24,782 nucleotides of DNA from JBPYCR01 sp051846935. Its GTDB lineage: Bacteria > Bacillota > Bacilli > Bacillales > Amphibacillaceae. A program made the position numbers and the translations under genes. Below are positions 15,517 to 23,849 of this stretch, in pieces. The stretch lies in assembly GCF_051846935.1 (NCBI RefSeq), contig NZ_JBPYCS010000032.1, forward strand, positions 1 to 24,782, given 5' to 3'. A model generated the notes under the pieces. It worked only from the letters and a program-made list of their open reading frames with translations. It was not told the DNA's origin and searched no databases. Within the stretch, counting starts at the first letter, position 1. Each line of letters starts with the position of its first letter.

Positions 15517-17157
15517 TTGAAGCTGTTTCGAAAGTTTCCTGGATATTTAAATTTATGGACCTTCTTTAGCTTTATCATCGTGCTATTGATCCTAATGCCT
15601 AACGTCTCAATTTTACTAAGCTTCTTTACGGAGAAAACAACGAACTGGCAGCATATTCAGGAATATATTCTACCAACTTTGTTAAAAAACACATCTATAA
15701 TTATCGTTTTTACAGGCGTATTATCTATTTTAATTGGTACAAGTTTAGCCTGGCTTGTCTCGGCGTATGATTTTCCATTGAAGCGCTTTTTTAAATGGGC
15801 TTTAATTTTACCATTAGCCATACCACCTTATATTGCAGCATACACTTATAATGGAATGCTAAATTATACCGGCATCATCCAATCTACCTTGCGAAATCAT
15901 TTTAACATTCAAGTAAAGCAAGCCTATTTTGATATTATGACGCTGCCTGGGGCAATATTTATATTTACTTTGTTCCTATATCCGTATGTATATATGATTA
16001 CGCGCGCATTTTTGGCAAATCAGTCCGCATCGCTAGTCGAAAATGCACGACTTTTAGGAAGCAATTCATTTGAAGTTTTCTTTAAGGTCGTACTTCCGAT
16101 TTCCCGTGGCGCAATAATAGGCGGCGTTAGCCTTGTTTTATTAGAAGTATTGAATGATTATGGTGTTGTACAGTACTTTGGTGTACCAACCTTTAGTACG
16201 GCCATCTTTCAAACGTGGTTTGGAATGAGTGATTTAAATGCAGCGATAAAATTATCGGCAACTCTTATGTTTATCGTTTTTCTTATTTTAATTTTAGAAC
16301 GAATATTACGCGGAAGAAAAAAATATAGCTACGCTTCACCTAAGGTACGCCCGCTTACCCCGATTCAATTAACTGGTGTGCGCGCATGGACTGCATTTAC
16401 TTATTTATTAATTATTTTTATGCTTGGTTTTATCGTCCCCTTCACGCAGCTATTCAGTTGGATGGTGCTTACTTTTAATAAAATTGCCGACCCAATTTTC
16501 ATTACATTAGTATCTAACTCTTTAATCGTTGCTACGATCGGTTCATTAATGATTGTTGTTTTTGCTGTAATTATTGCAAACTTTGCCCGAATGCATAAAA
16601 GTGTGCTTTCTAAATTATCGGCACGAGTTATTATTCTTGGTTATTCGATTCCTGGTGCAGTCATAGCTGTCGGCATTATTACTGTTTTTATTAAAACAGA
16701 TCAACTGCTTTTTTCATTTTACGAAGCAATTGGAAAAGAACCGATTCTATATTTAAGCACAAGCTTGTTTATGCTTATTTCTGCTTATGTAATTCGTTTT
16801 CTAGCTGTCGGCTTTAATGCTATCGAATCTGGCTTCGATAAAATTGGTAATAAATATTCTGAAGCATCCAGAACACTAGGGCACGGAGTAACGAAAACCT
16901 TTTTCAAAGTCGATCTACGTTTAATTAAAGGTGCAATTTTCAGTGGGTTTATTCTATCTTTTATTGAAATTTTAAAGGAATTGCCGTTAACGTTAATTTT
17001 ACGACCGTTTAATTTTGATACATTATCGACAAAAGCGTTTCAATACGCAAGCGACGAGCAAATACATGAAGCTTCATTAGCTTCAATTGTAATTGTTATC
17101 GTAAGTGGAATCGCCATTTATATTTTCCACCATTTTCTAGAAAGGGAGCCTCAATAA
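15517..17157 (+). CDS. Ferric iron ABC transporter permease (FbpB/FutB type, fused two-domain)
   Basis: A membrane protein of about 546 aa made of two homologous permease halves, as usual for FbpB-type iron transporters. About twelve hydrophobic segments are visible. Each half has an EAA loop: ENARLLGSNSFEVFFKVVLP in the first and EASRTLGHGVTKTFFKVDLR in the second. The frame opens with a TTG at 15484, but the TTG at 15517 lies 9 bp after AAGGGAAG and gives a normal basic start (KLFRKFPGY), so I prefer it. No ATG is available in the right place. Its stop is 2 bp from the ATPase start, so the two are coupled. It forms the whole channel alone. Confidence 0.93.
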   Translation: MKLFRKFPGYLNLWTFFSFIIVLLILMPNVSILLSFFTEKTTNWQHIQEYILPTLLKNTSIIIVFTGVLSILIGTSLAWLVSAYDFPLKRFFKWALILPLAIPPYIAAYTYNGMLNYTGIIQSTLRNHFNIQVKQAYFDIMTLPGAIFIFTLFLYPYVYMITRAFLANQSASLVENARLLGSNSFEVFFKVVLPISRGAIIGGVSLVLLEVLNDYGVVQYFGVPTFSTAIFQTWFGMSDLNAAIKLSATLMFIVFLILILERILRGRKKYSYASPKVRPLTPIQLTGVRAWTAFTYLLIIFMLGFIVPFTQLFSWMVLTFNKIADPIFITLVSNSLIVATIGSLMIVVFAVIIANFARMHKSVLSKLSARVIILGYSIPGAVIAVGIITVFIKTDQLLFSFYEAIGKEPILYLSTSLFMLISAYVIRFLAVGFNAIESGFDKIGNKYSEASRTLGHGVTKTFFKVDLRLIKGAIFSGFILSFIEILKELPLTLILRPFNFDTLSTKAFQYASDEQIHEASLASIVIVIVSGIAIYIFHHFLEREPQ

Positions 17158-17159
17158 TT

Positions 17160-17888
17160 ATGTATATTACTATTGAAGACCTTCGTTTTTGTTACGGAAA
17201 TAAAGATCATATTATAAACAATTTTAATTTAACGATAGAAAAAGGAGAAATTGTTTCCATCCTCGGTGAGAGTGGCAGTGGAAAGAGTACAATTCTTCGG
17301 TTGCTTTCAGGTCTTGAGACGCCCTGTTCTGGAGCAATTAAAATAAATAATGAAGTTATTGTAGATGATCTCCACTTTGTCTTACCTGAAAAACGAGGAA
17401 TCGGTATGGTATTTCAGGATTACGCCCTATTTCCTCATATGAACGTAGCGGAGAATGTACAATTTGGCTTAAAGCGCCTGTCGAGAAAAGAAAAGAAACA
17501 AAGAGTTAATGAAGTACTTAATCTCGTGAAAATGGAAAAGTTTGCAAAGCGCTATCCGCATGAACTAAGTGGCGGCCAGCAACAAAGAGTTGCTCTAGCT
17601 CGGACACTTGCCCCGAAACCAAAGCTATTGCTTCTGGATGAACCTTTTAGTAACTTAGATGCTGACTTGCAAATTAAGATTCGAAACGAATTAAAAGATA
17701 TTATAAAAGCTACTGGAATTACGTCTTTATTCGTAACACATGATCGCGAAGATTCACGTGCGATTGCTGATCGTATTATTACAATGCGCGATGGAGCGGC
17801 TTATGAATGGGAATCTATTTGTACAACGAATCCCGCCCCACCGATTGCCGAGAAAAAGTTTGAGGAATTTGAAGTAACAATAAACTGA
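17160..17888 (+). CDS. Ferric iron ABC transporter ATP-binding protein, short form
   Basis: A 242-aa ABC ATPase. Walker A is GESGSGKST at 36-44, Q-loop Gln86, signature LSGGQQQR at 136-143, Walker B LLLLDEP at 156-162 and H-loop His194. The product ends soon after the nucleotide-binding domain, about 100 residues shorter than typical FbpC/FutC, so the C-terminal TOBE-type regulatory domain is missing. AAAGGGAG lies at the end of the permease gene, ahead of the ATG. The intergenic repeat copy B begins 6 bp after the stop. The short form may be natural, as such short ATPases exist, or the repeat may have replaced the 3' end. Confidence 0.93.
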   Translation: MYITIEDLRFCYGNKDHIINNFNLTIEKGEIVSILGESGSGKSTILRLLSGLETPCSGAIKINNEVIVDDLHFVLPEKRGIGMVFQDYALFPHMNVAENVQFGLKRLSRKEKKQRVNEVLNLVKMEKFAKRYPHELSGGQQQRVALARTLAPKPKLLLLDEPFSNLDADLQIKIRNELKDIIKATGITSLFVTHDREDSRAIADRIITMRDGAAYEWESICTTNPAPPIAEKKFEEFEVTIN

Positions 17889-17893
17889 GTCAG

Positions 17894-18100
17894 AATTGCC
17901 ATTTTAAAAAAACACAAAAGAACATAATTTTAAAATCCTCTTAAAAATTTAAAGCGAGATTGGGTCTGCTGTGTTCCATCCGATCCACTCCGCTTTTCGC
18001 AGGCAACGCAACACCCACAAATACGTGACTCAATCGATTTTCGGCTGTTGCTTTTCCTGCAGAAGTCTGCGTCGATCTAGATTCCACACAGACGAGTTGG
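17894..18100 (-). repeat. Interspersed intergenic repeat, copy B
   Basis: An inverted copy of the element at 2612-2834. Both ends are near-identical to it, including CCAACTCGTCTGTGTGGAAT and the AT-rich tail with TTCTTTTGTG, but the centre differs. The centre instead has a 27-nt stretch (18010-18036) that recurs with one change at 24445-24471. The copy fills the space between the iron ATPase stop and a decayed transposase. Confidence 0.85.
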
Positions 18101-18105
18101 TGTTG

Positions 18106-18303
18106 CTATGCACCCTCTGTTTCTTGGTTGAATGCTGTATGAATTCGATCAACTGCTAATTTAGATGCATTGTACATTAAGGTGACTATATCAAAATGAT
18201 TTTTTGCTCGTTTACCTAACATTGTTTAATTGCAAGAACTCTTTAAGATTCGCATTAATTCGTTCAACGGCTGTACGTCGATTATAGATAATTTCCCAAG
18301 CTT
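18106..18303 (-). pseudogene. Decayed transposase, C-terminal remnant with frameshift
   Basis: Translated on the minus strand, the region reads IIYNRRTAVERINANLKEF, then LQLNNVR, followed by a stop near 18214. One frame over it continues GKRAKNHFDIVTLMYNASK, then LAVDRIHTAFNQETEGA and a TAG at 18106-18108. Joined, this is the end of a DDE transposase: the RRTAVERIN stretch holds the catalytic Glu region, as in IS4/IS5/IS1182-type elements. A small deletion at about 18214-18216 breaks the frame. More diverged sequence up to about 18400 may be an older part of the gene. The remnant abuts repeat copy B and the 3' end of the deacetylase gene. The family name is a guess. Confidence 0.75.
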
Positions 18304-18406
18304 ATGATATGATCCCCGATCTGGAGCTAATATATTTTCAGTGTCGCGCGTTTCGCACACGATATTGCGCGTACACACGAGTAAAAACAATATAAATAAA
18401 CGCCAG

Positions 18407-19204
18407 CTAAAGCCCATAAAGTGCTGGAGATAACTTTTCTTTTAACACGAGGTCGTCCAAACTTTTAAATGCATACCCTTCTTTACGTAAATCGGTTATC
18501 ATTTTTTCAAGCGCCGCAGCATTATCAGAGGAGACGGTATGCAGCAAAATAATCGCACCCGGATGAATCTGGTCCATTAATTGATCATAAGCATAATTCC
18601 ATCCTTTTTGCTTATTTGTCTCCCAGTCTTTAAAAGCAAGGGACCAAAAGATATGAATATAGCCTAGTTCATTAGCCCACTGCAATGTTTGCTCACTAAA
18701 TGTGCCGCGCGGAGGGCGTAAATATTTCATCATTTTTTGATTCGACACTTCAGCGACTGCCGCCTCCAATGCTTGCAGTTCTTGTTTAATTGCCTGCTTA
18801 TTTATTTCTGTAAAGTCAGGATGGTGGTAAGAATGATTGCCTATGATATGACCTTCCTCAACCATACGCTTAACGAGTTCTGGCTCTTCCTGTACATAAT
18901 GACCTGTAACAAAAAAGGTAGCAGGCACGCGCGCTTTTTTTAATACGTTTAAAATCGACTCCGTATAGCCTTGTTCATAACCGTTATCAAATGTTAAATA
19001 AACCGCTTTTTCTCCAGACGTATCCGCATAATACGCACCATGCTTATTTAGTAATTGTTCATACTTCCCTATTTCCGGAATTTTGTGTTCCGTATTTTTC
19101 TTATAGCCCCACCCATAGCTCGCAGCGTTACTTTCACTCTGTTGAATAAAAAACGAAAAAAACAAAACTGCTGTAAATACAAAAACATTGAACGTTTTCT
19201 TCAT
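18407..19204 (-). CDS. pdaA: PdaA-like polysaccharide deacetylase (N-acetylmuramic acid / spore cortex)
   Basis: A 265-aa exported deacetylase, the same size as Bacillus PdaA. Residues 1-27 form a signal peptide. The carbohydrate-esterase 4 domain has TFDNGYE (the PdaA form of TFDDG, Asp and Asn present), HIIGNHSYHHPDF with the metal-binding His pair, LRPPRGTFSE and ILLHTVS. PdaA removes the N-acetyl group from muramic acid in the delta-lactam pathway of spore cortex, which implies a spore-former. The frame is open to 19294, but AGGTGGGTTGGT precedes the ATG at 19204 and that start gives a clean signal peptide. It is transcribed alone and divergently from the haloperoxidase gene. No firm sporulation promoter was identified. 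Confidence 0.88.
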   Translation of the reverse strand: MKKTFNVFVFTAVLFFSFFIQQSESNAASYGWGYKKNTEHKIPEIGKYEQLLNKHGAYYADTSGEKAVYLTFDNGYEQGYTESILNVLKKARVPATFFVTGHYVQEEPELVKRMVEEGHIIGNHSYHHPDFTEINKQAIKQELQALEAAVAEVSNQKMMKYLRPPRGTFSEQTLQWANELGYIHIFWSLAFKDWETNKQKGWNYAYDQLMDQIHPGAIILLHTVSSDNAAALEKMITDLRKEGYAFKSLDDLVLKEKLSPALYGL

Positions 19205-19478
19205 ACCAACCCACCTATTTTTCACCTTACTTTTTCCATTCGATCGAGTTTTATTCATACGTAGAGCGCCATTAAAATAGTTTAGCAAATACAATTAATT
19301 TTATAAAATACAAATCGACTAAACATTTGCCCTATACAATAAACAGATAGTAGCATAACGTATCGTATACAGTACTATACTTATTCATTTTCATAAGGTT
19401 GTTCTTCGTGGGTAGCATTATATTATTGTACTCATCATGTGAAAGCTTATGAAATAATTGTATAAGTAAATAGAGAGG

Positions 19479-20354
19479 ATGAGCACTATTTTAAAATGGT
19501 CTGAAATTCCATATGGAGGAGAAAAACATCCGCCGCGTAACCCTGTTGATCCTACTGCAAGTTCCTGGCCGATGCACTATTTGACTTTTAAGGACAATCG
19601 CTTTTTTGGACCAGATGGAGAAATACAATTTACAATTCGTCATCCTAATACAATAGATTGGAACCGTCAGCTACGAATAGTTCATCGTACTTTAAGAACG
19701 ATTACACCAGAGCAAATTGAAATTGCGAATTATTGGGGAACAGGTGCTGCAACGAAACAGTGGTCCCCTATCATTGATCGCCTAATTGACACATATTCTC
19801 TTACACCTACTAGAGCAGCAAGAGTTTTAGCGGCTGTGCAAGCAGGAATTAACGATACATTTGTTGTAGTTTGGCATTACAAATATTTATGGAATATCGC
19901 TCGGCCAATTCAGTATGATCAAGATTTACAGCCTATTATATGTACACCGAGATTTCCAACCTACGTATCGGGTCATGCTGCAGTTTCAGGATGTGTTCAA
20001 ACGATTTTAAGCTACTTTTTCCCAGCTGAAGCGAATCGACTTAAAACACTTGCGGAAGAAAATGCCCTGTCACGTCTATATGGGGGCGTTCATTTTCCAA
20101 TCGATAATGAGGAAGGATTACGACTTGGCAGACAAATCGGAAATGTTATTACAAAGATATTAGAGCAAGAACAGACGGTAGATGGATCACAAGTAGATGT
20201 GATTTACGATAAAAGCAAGCAAGCTAAATTACAGCCACCGCCATACACACAGGCCATTCCCTTTGATTTCGATGAAACGTGCACCTCCAGAACACGCCAT
20301 GGAAAGATAGAAAAAGACTCCGTGTCAATACCACACCCAAAGCTCTATATATAA
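19479..20354 (+). CDS. Vanadium-dependent haloperoxidase / PAP2-fold phosphatase family protein
   Basis: A 291-aa protein whose C-terminal half carries the three vanadate/phosphate-binding motifs: K135 and RP142-143 in YKYLWNIARP, SGH164-166 in YVSGHAAVSG, and SR198-199 with His205 in SRLYGGVHFPID. These fit a vanadium haloperoxidase or related acid phosphatase. No signal peptide or membrane segment is seen, so it is likely cytoplasmic. The N-terminal third is not a fold that I recognise. Start choice is awkward: an in-frame TAA lies 12 bp upstream, so the ATG at 19479 is the first possible start, but the only Shine-Dalgarno-like sequence, AGAGAGG, directly abuts it. The activity (halogenation or phosphatase) cannot be told from sequence alone. 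It stands alone. Confidence 0.85.
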   Translation: MSTILKWSEIPYGGEKHPPRNPVDPTASSWPMHYLTFKDNRFFGPDGEIQFTIRHPNTIDWNRQLRIVHRTLRTITPEQIEIANYWGTGAATKQWSPIIDRLIDTYSLTPTRAARVLAAVQAGINDTFVVVWHYKYLWNIARPIQYDQDLQPIICTPRFPTYVSGHAAVSGCVQTILSYFFPAEANRLKTLAEENALSRLYGGVHFPIDNEEGLRLGRQIGNVITKILEQEQTVDGSQVDVIYDKSKQAKLQPPPYTQAIPFDFDETCTSRTRHGKIEKDSVSIPHPKLYI

Positions 20355-20419
20355 AACAAAATGTAAAATTAGGAAAAGTGATATTGTTTGCAACTTAGAA
20401 GAGTTACGCAAATAAGAAT

Positions 20420-20446
20420 CACCCTTCATTGATCGATTGAAGGGTG
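20420..20446. terminator. Hairpin between convergent genes
   Basis: A 9-bp stem, CACCCTTCA (20420-20428) and TGAAGGGTG (20438-20446), between the haloperoxidase stop and the transporter stop. U-tracts are weak on both strands, so termination may be partial. Confidence 0.55.
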
Positions 20447-20454
20447 AGTTTACT

Positions 20455-21762
20455 TTATAATAGGATTGAAGCAATCCAGCCAAACAAGATGAGTGGGATG
20501 TTATAATGTAAAAATGTCGGTACACAAGTGTCCCAAATATGATTATGCTTACCGTCAGCATTTAATCCCGATGTTGGTCCAAGTGTGGAGTCAGATGCTG
20601 GTGAGCCAGCGTCCCCTAATGCTCCTGCTGTTCCTATTAGCGTTGCAGTGGCAATCGGTGAAAAACCTGCAGCTAAGCAAATAGGCACATATAAAGCAGC
20701 AATAATAGGTATCGTTCCAAACGAAGAACCAATCCCAATTGTTACAACTAATCCGACTAGCAATAATATAAGTGCGATAACTGCTTTCCCATTATTATCA
20801 AGAAATCCTGAAGAAGATTCGATTAACGCATCTACTGCACCCGTTTCTTTTAAAATATTTCCGTATCCAGATGCAACAAGCATTACAAATGCAATTAATC
20901 CCATCATGCCAATACCTTCAGCAACAACTTTTTCGCCTTTTTTAAATGGAACAACAAAAAATATAAACATTAAAACAATACCTGTGAGCGCTCCTGCAAT
21001 TAAGTTTTTAGTAATGAGCTGTACTGCTAGAGCACCTACGATAGCTACAATTGTTAGCACATGTTTACTATTAAATGTAACTACTTCTTGTTCCATAGAA
21101 GCAGCTAGAGTTTCCTCATCATTTTCTCGTGGTTTTCGATCTTTCCGATACGTAATAAATACGGCGATAAGTAATCCTGCAATCATTCCTGCTCCAGGAA
21201 TGAGCATTGAATAAGCCACTTCATTCATTGTTACTTCGACACCATTTTCCTCCATGCTTGAAAAAATAATCCCATGAAAGATAAGCCCAAATCCAGCAGG
21301 AATCATAATATAAGGAGCTTTTAAGCCGAATGTCAATGCAGTAGCAACCGCACGACGATCCAAACGCATATTATCAAAAAGTTTAAGCAATGGCGGAATA
21401 AGAATTGGAATAAATGCAATATGAACTGGTACTAAATTTTGAGACATCGATGCAACACCTGCAATAGCAAGCACCATCATTGTCTTCTTCCCCGTTAATA
21501 TTTTGATTAAGTAGTTTACAAGAATCGTCGTTATACCTGAATAACTTATTGCGACGGCAAATGCGCCCAGCAAAATATAGCTCAGCGCTGTGTTTGCTTG
21601 TCCCCCCATACCACTTACTAGCATTTCTATTGATTCAACGACAGATAACCCAGACATCAAACCAGCCACGATCGCTGCTGCAATAATGGCAATCATTACG
21701 TTTACACGTAATAAACTAAGGATCGTCATTACTAATACTGAAACAACTACAACCCATTCCAT
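20455..21762 (-). CDS. NhaC/YuiF-type Na+/H+ antiporter-family transporter
   Basis: A 435-aa membrane protein with about eleven hydrophobic segments. It starts MEWVVVVSVLVM and has LSLLRVNVMIAI, LGAFAVAISYSGI, ASMSQNLVPVHIAFIPILIPP in the first half, and GTAGALGDAGSPASDSTLGP near the end. This fits the Na+/H+ antiporter family that includes Bacillus YuiF, which is thought to carry an amino acid such as histidine rather than only Na+. The frame is open from 21843, but AAAGGGGAAG lies before the ATG at 21762. The extra upstream codons are basic and hydrophilic and not part of the family. An inverted repeat, CAAATTT with AAATTTG (about 21852-21870), lies 90 bp upstream and might be an operator. 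Substrate unknown. Confidence 0.85.
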   Translation of the reverse strand: MEWVVVVSVLVMTILSLLRVNVMIAIIAAAIVAGLMSGLSVVESIEMLVSGMGGQANTALSYILLGAFAVAISYSGITTILVNYLIKILTGKKTMMVLAIAGVASMSQNLVPVHIAFIPILIPPLLKLFDNMRLDRRAVATALTFGLKAPYIMIPAGFGLIFHGIIFSSMEENGVEVTMNEVAYSMLIPGAGMIAGLLIAVFITYRKDRKPRENDEETLAASMEQEVVTFNSKHVLTIVAIVGALAVQLITKNLIAGALTGIVLMFIFFVVPFKKGEKVVAEGIGMMGLIAFVMLVASGYGNILKETGAVDALIESSSGFLDNNGKAVIALILLLVGLVVTIGIGSSFGTIPIIAALYVPICLAAGFSPIATATLIGTAGALGDAGSPASDSTLGPTSGLNADGKHNHIWDTCVPTFLHYNIPLILFGWIASILL

Positions 21763-21996
21763 TTTTCGCTTCCCCTTTATCGTTTTATTTAACACTCTAC
21801 TAGGATAAAGTATAAAACGATAAAAATCAACTACTATTTGCATTTTATTTCCAAATTTTAGCGAAATTTGTTTGGTAAATAAAGGTTATATTTAGTTGCT
21901 ATTTCGAACTACAAGGGGCATCTGAACTTATTTCATATAAACCAGGCCATATACGCACTTCGATTTAATGACATATGCGATAGTTGGAGTAGGCAC

Positions 21997-22794
21997 TCAC
22001 TTAAGTTGAAAAGAAAATGATATGTGATCTTGTATCGGTATCCAAGCTCCAATTCCTTGTTTTGTTACATTTTTAATAACAATAGATTTATTCGACCCTT
22101 TTAACTCAATATACACCTCTCCAAACGTAACTTGTCCTTTTTCATTCACTGCTGGGGCATATGCTTGAAGTGTTCCATATTTCTCAGGTGGAATATTATA
22201 CGTGTTTTCCTTTTTCGTATTCTCCCCTATTGTCGTATGAAAAGATAAAGGTAAGTTCGTTTTTTCCTTTGCCGTTAATAGCATCATTTTTTTAATATCA
22301 TGAGGATTCATTATTTTGTTCGTTAACGCACCCTTTATTTCTTTTTTACTTTGCTGATTATAATAAATTTCTTTCGCTTGATTTCCACTTGTGTTATTCG
22401 CCTCATTTTTATTAATGTGCTGAAATTCCCAATTTATGTTCGTTTCCATTGATTTATAATTAATTGGCCACCTGCCGAGATAAATCATACCTCGATAGCC
22501 TATAGCCAGTGGAGACGGCTTTAACGTTGTTTCATTTAACATCTTAATTAAATTTTGATTTTTTATTGGAATATCTATATCGTCCATTAAGCTTTTTGTT
22601 AATGTGCTCGGTTCAACGATCTCTTGATCCTCAGTTGAATTTGGAAATGTATTCTCTTTTGAAATAGGTAATACGTGACTTGGTATATCATAATCACTTG
22701 TCGATTGCTTTTTTTCCTCACCGAAACTTAATATTGGAAATAAAAATATCGAAACAATTACGGCTACTGTGCTTATATTTATTTGCTTAATCAC
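21997..22794 (-). CDS. yfkD: Exported YfkD-like protein of unknown function
   Basis: The length of 265 aa matches the YfkD-like family known in Bacillus, and the block GYRGMIYLGRWPINYKS with the following NWEFQHIN is what suggests that family. Residues 1-25 form a signal peptide (VIKQINISTVAVIVSIFLFP, then ILSFGEE). No catalytic motif is seen; the middle is rich in Asn and Lys. The ORF opens at 22878 inside the agmatinase gene, but AAAGGAGGA precedes a GTG at 22794, which yields the signal peptide directly, so I take GTG as the start. The gene follows the agmatinase with a 46-bp gap and is probably co-transcribed. A stem-loop surrounds its ribosome-binding site. Family assignment is from memory of the motif and is moderate. 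Confidence 0.7.
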   Translation of the reverse strand: MIKQINISTVAVIVSIFLFPILSFGEEKKQSTSDYDIPSHVLPISKENTFPNSTEDQEIVEPSTLTKSLMDDIDIPIKNQNLIKMLNETTLKPSPLAIGYRGMIYLGRWPINYKSMETNINWEFQHINKNEANNTSGNQAKEIYYNQQSKKEIKGALTNKIMNPHDIKKMMLLTAKEKTNLPLSFHTTIGENTKKENTYNIPPEKYGTLQAYAPAVNEKGQVTFGEVYIELKGSNKSIVIKNVTKQGIGAWIPIQDHISFSFQLK

Positions 22795-22795
22795 T

Positions 22796-22832
22796 TGTCC
22801 GAATCCTCCTTTTTTGTTAGTTTTTTCGGACA
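22796..22832 (-). promoter_or_regulatory. Stem-loop around the GTG ribosome-binding site
   Basis: On the minus strand, TGTCCGAA and TTCGGACA form a perfect 8-bp stem ending 2 nt before the GTG start at 22794. The Shine-Dalgarno AAAGGAGGA lies in the 21-nt loop next to the stem. Folding would shorten the distance between SD and start from 10 nt or hide the start. Confidence 0.45.
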
Positions 22833-22840
22833 GGCAGAAA

Positions 22841-23791
22841 TTATACATTTTTTCTATTTTTAACAGCGAGCAATGCAATCATTTCAAAGATAATATTTGA
22901 TGCAAGCGAGGAAGTAATCTCACTGTGATCATACTTAGGCAGAACTTCAACTAAATCAAAGCCGACAAATTGTATATCTGTAAGCCCTCTAATCAGCTGT
23001 AATGCCTCACGTGACAATACCCCTCCAACTTCTGGTGTTCCTGTTCCTGGAGCGAACGCTGGATCGATAAAATCAATATCAAATGTCATAAATACTGGTT
23101 TATCGTTCACACGATTTTTAATTTCCTTAATCACATCAGCAATTCCCATTGCATAAAATTCATCTGCTGAAATAACTTGAAATCCGAGCTCTTTAGAATC
23201 GTCAATCTCTTCCGGACCATCTAGAGAACCTCGCATCCCAATTTGAATAGAATATTCTGGATCTATTAAACCTTCTTCCACGGCTCGCCGAAATGGTGTC
23301 CCATGTGTATATTTTTGGCCTAAATGCACATCTCCAACATCTGTATGTGAATCAAACTGAACTATCGCAACCTTTCCGTACGTTCTATTAATTGCTCTAA
23401 GCTCTCCTAATGTAATGGAATGGTCGCCGCCCAACACAATTGGTATGACTTTGGCTTGGCATAACGGATATATTACTTCCTCAATTTTTTTATACGTTTC
23501 TTGAATATCTCCTGGAAGTACTGGTACATCTCCGAAATCTACGCCAGACACATAATCAAAAACATTAATTTGATGATACGGTGAATACGTACGGACTAAT
23601 GGTGAAGCACTTCGAATTGCCTCTGGTCCGTATCTTGCACCTGGTCGATAAGATGCAGCATTGTCAAAAGGAACACCTACAATGGCAAAGTCAACATTTT
23701 GCGTCTCCTGTTTATACGGCAAACGCATAAATGTACGAATTCCAGTAAAACGGGGATTTAACGTTGGATCAATTGGGCGATATTTTTTCAT
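22841..23791 (-). CDS. speB: Agmatinase / guanidinobutyrase (ureohydrolase family)
   Basis: A 316-aa ureohydrolase. All manganese ligands are visible: H124 in GGDHSI, D147, H149 and D151 in FDSHTDVGD, and D238 and D240 in TFDIDFIDPAFAPGTGTPE. Family stretches PFDNAASYRPGARYGPEAIR and YTHGTPFRRAVEEGLIDP are present. The enzyme splits a guanidino compound to urea plus an amine: agmatine to putrescine, or 4-guanidinobutyrate to GABA. It is longer than B. subtilis SpeB (about 290 aa) and resembles the agmatinase/guanidinobutyrase/proclavaminate-hydrolase branch, so the symbol is provisional. AAAGGAAGGG lies before the ATG. It is followed by the YfkD-like gene and has the 195-bp tandem repeats starting 59 bp upstream. 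Confidence 0.88.
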   Translation of the reverse strand: MKKYRPIDPTLNPRFTGIRTFMRLPYKQETQNVDFAIVGVPFDNAASYRPGARYGPEAIRSASPLVRTYSPYHQINVFDYVSGVDFGDVPVLPGDIQETYKKIEEVIYPLCQAKVIPIVLGGDHSITLGELRAINRTYGKVAIVQFDSHTDVGDVHLGQKYTHGTPFRRAVEEGLIDPEYSIQIGMRGSLDGPEEIDDSKELGFQVISADEFYAMGIADVIKEIKNRVNDKPVFMTFDIDFIDPAFAPGTGTPEVGGVLSREALQLIRGLTDIQFVGFDLVEVLPKYDHSEITSSLASNIIFEMIALLAVKNRKNV

Positions 23792-23849
23792 AGAACCCTT
23801 CCTTTCATTCCTTTTAATATGTATAAAAATATGATAAGTCTATTTTGTT

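Noticed and set aside
18226..18417. 63-aa minus-strand reading frame after the deacetylase
   Set aside because: It lies in another frame of the decayed transposase region and overlaps the deacetylase stop. No independent coding evidence.
19350..19400. TGAATA-N17-GATACGT on the minus strand as a sporulation promoter for the deacetylase
   Set aside because: The -10 is a poor match to sigma-F/G sites and it lies almost 190 bp from the start codon.
20585..21214. 209-aa plus-strand reading frame
   Set aside because: It is the antisense shadow of the YuiF-type transporter, Pro/Ala/Ser-rich with no initiation signal.
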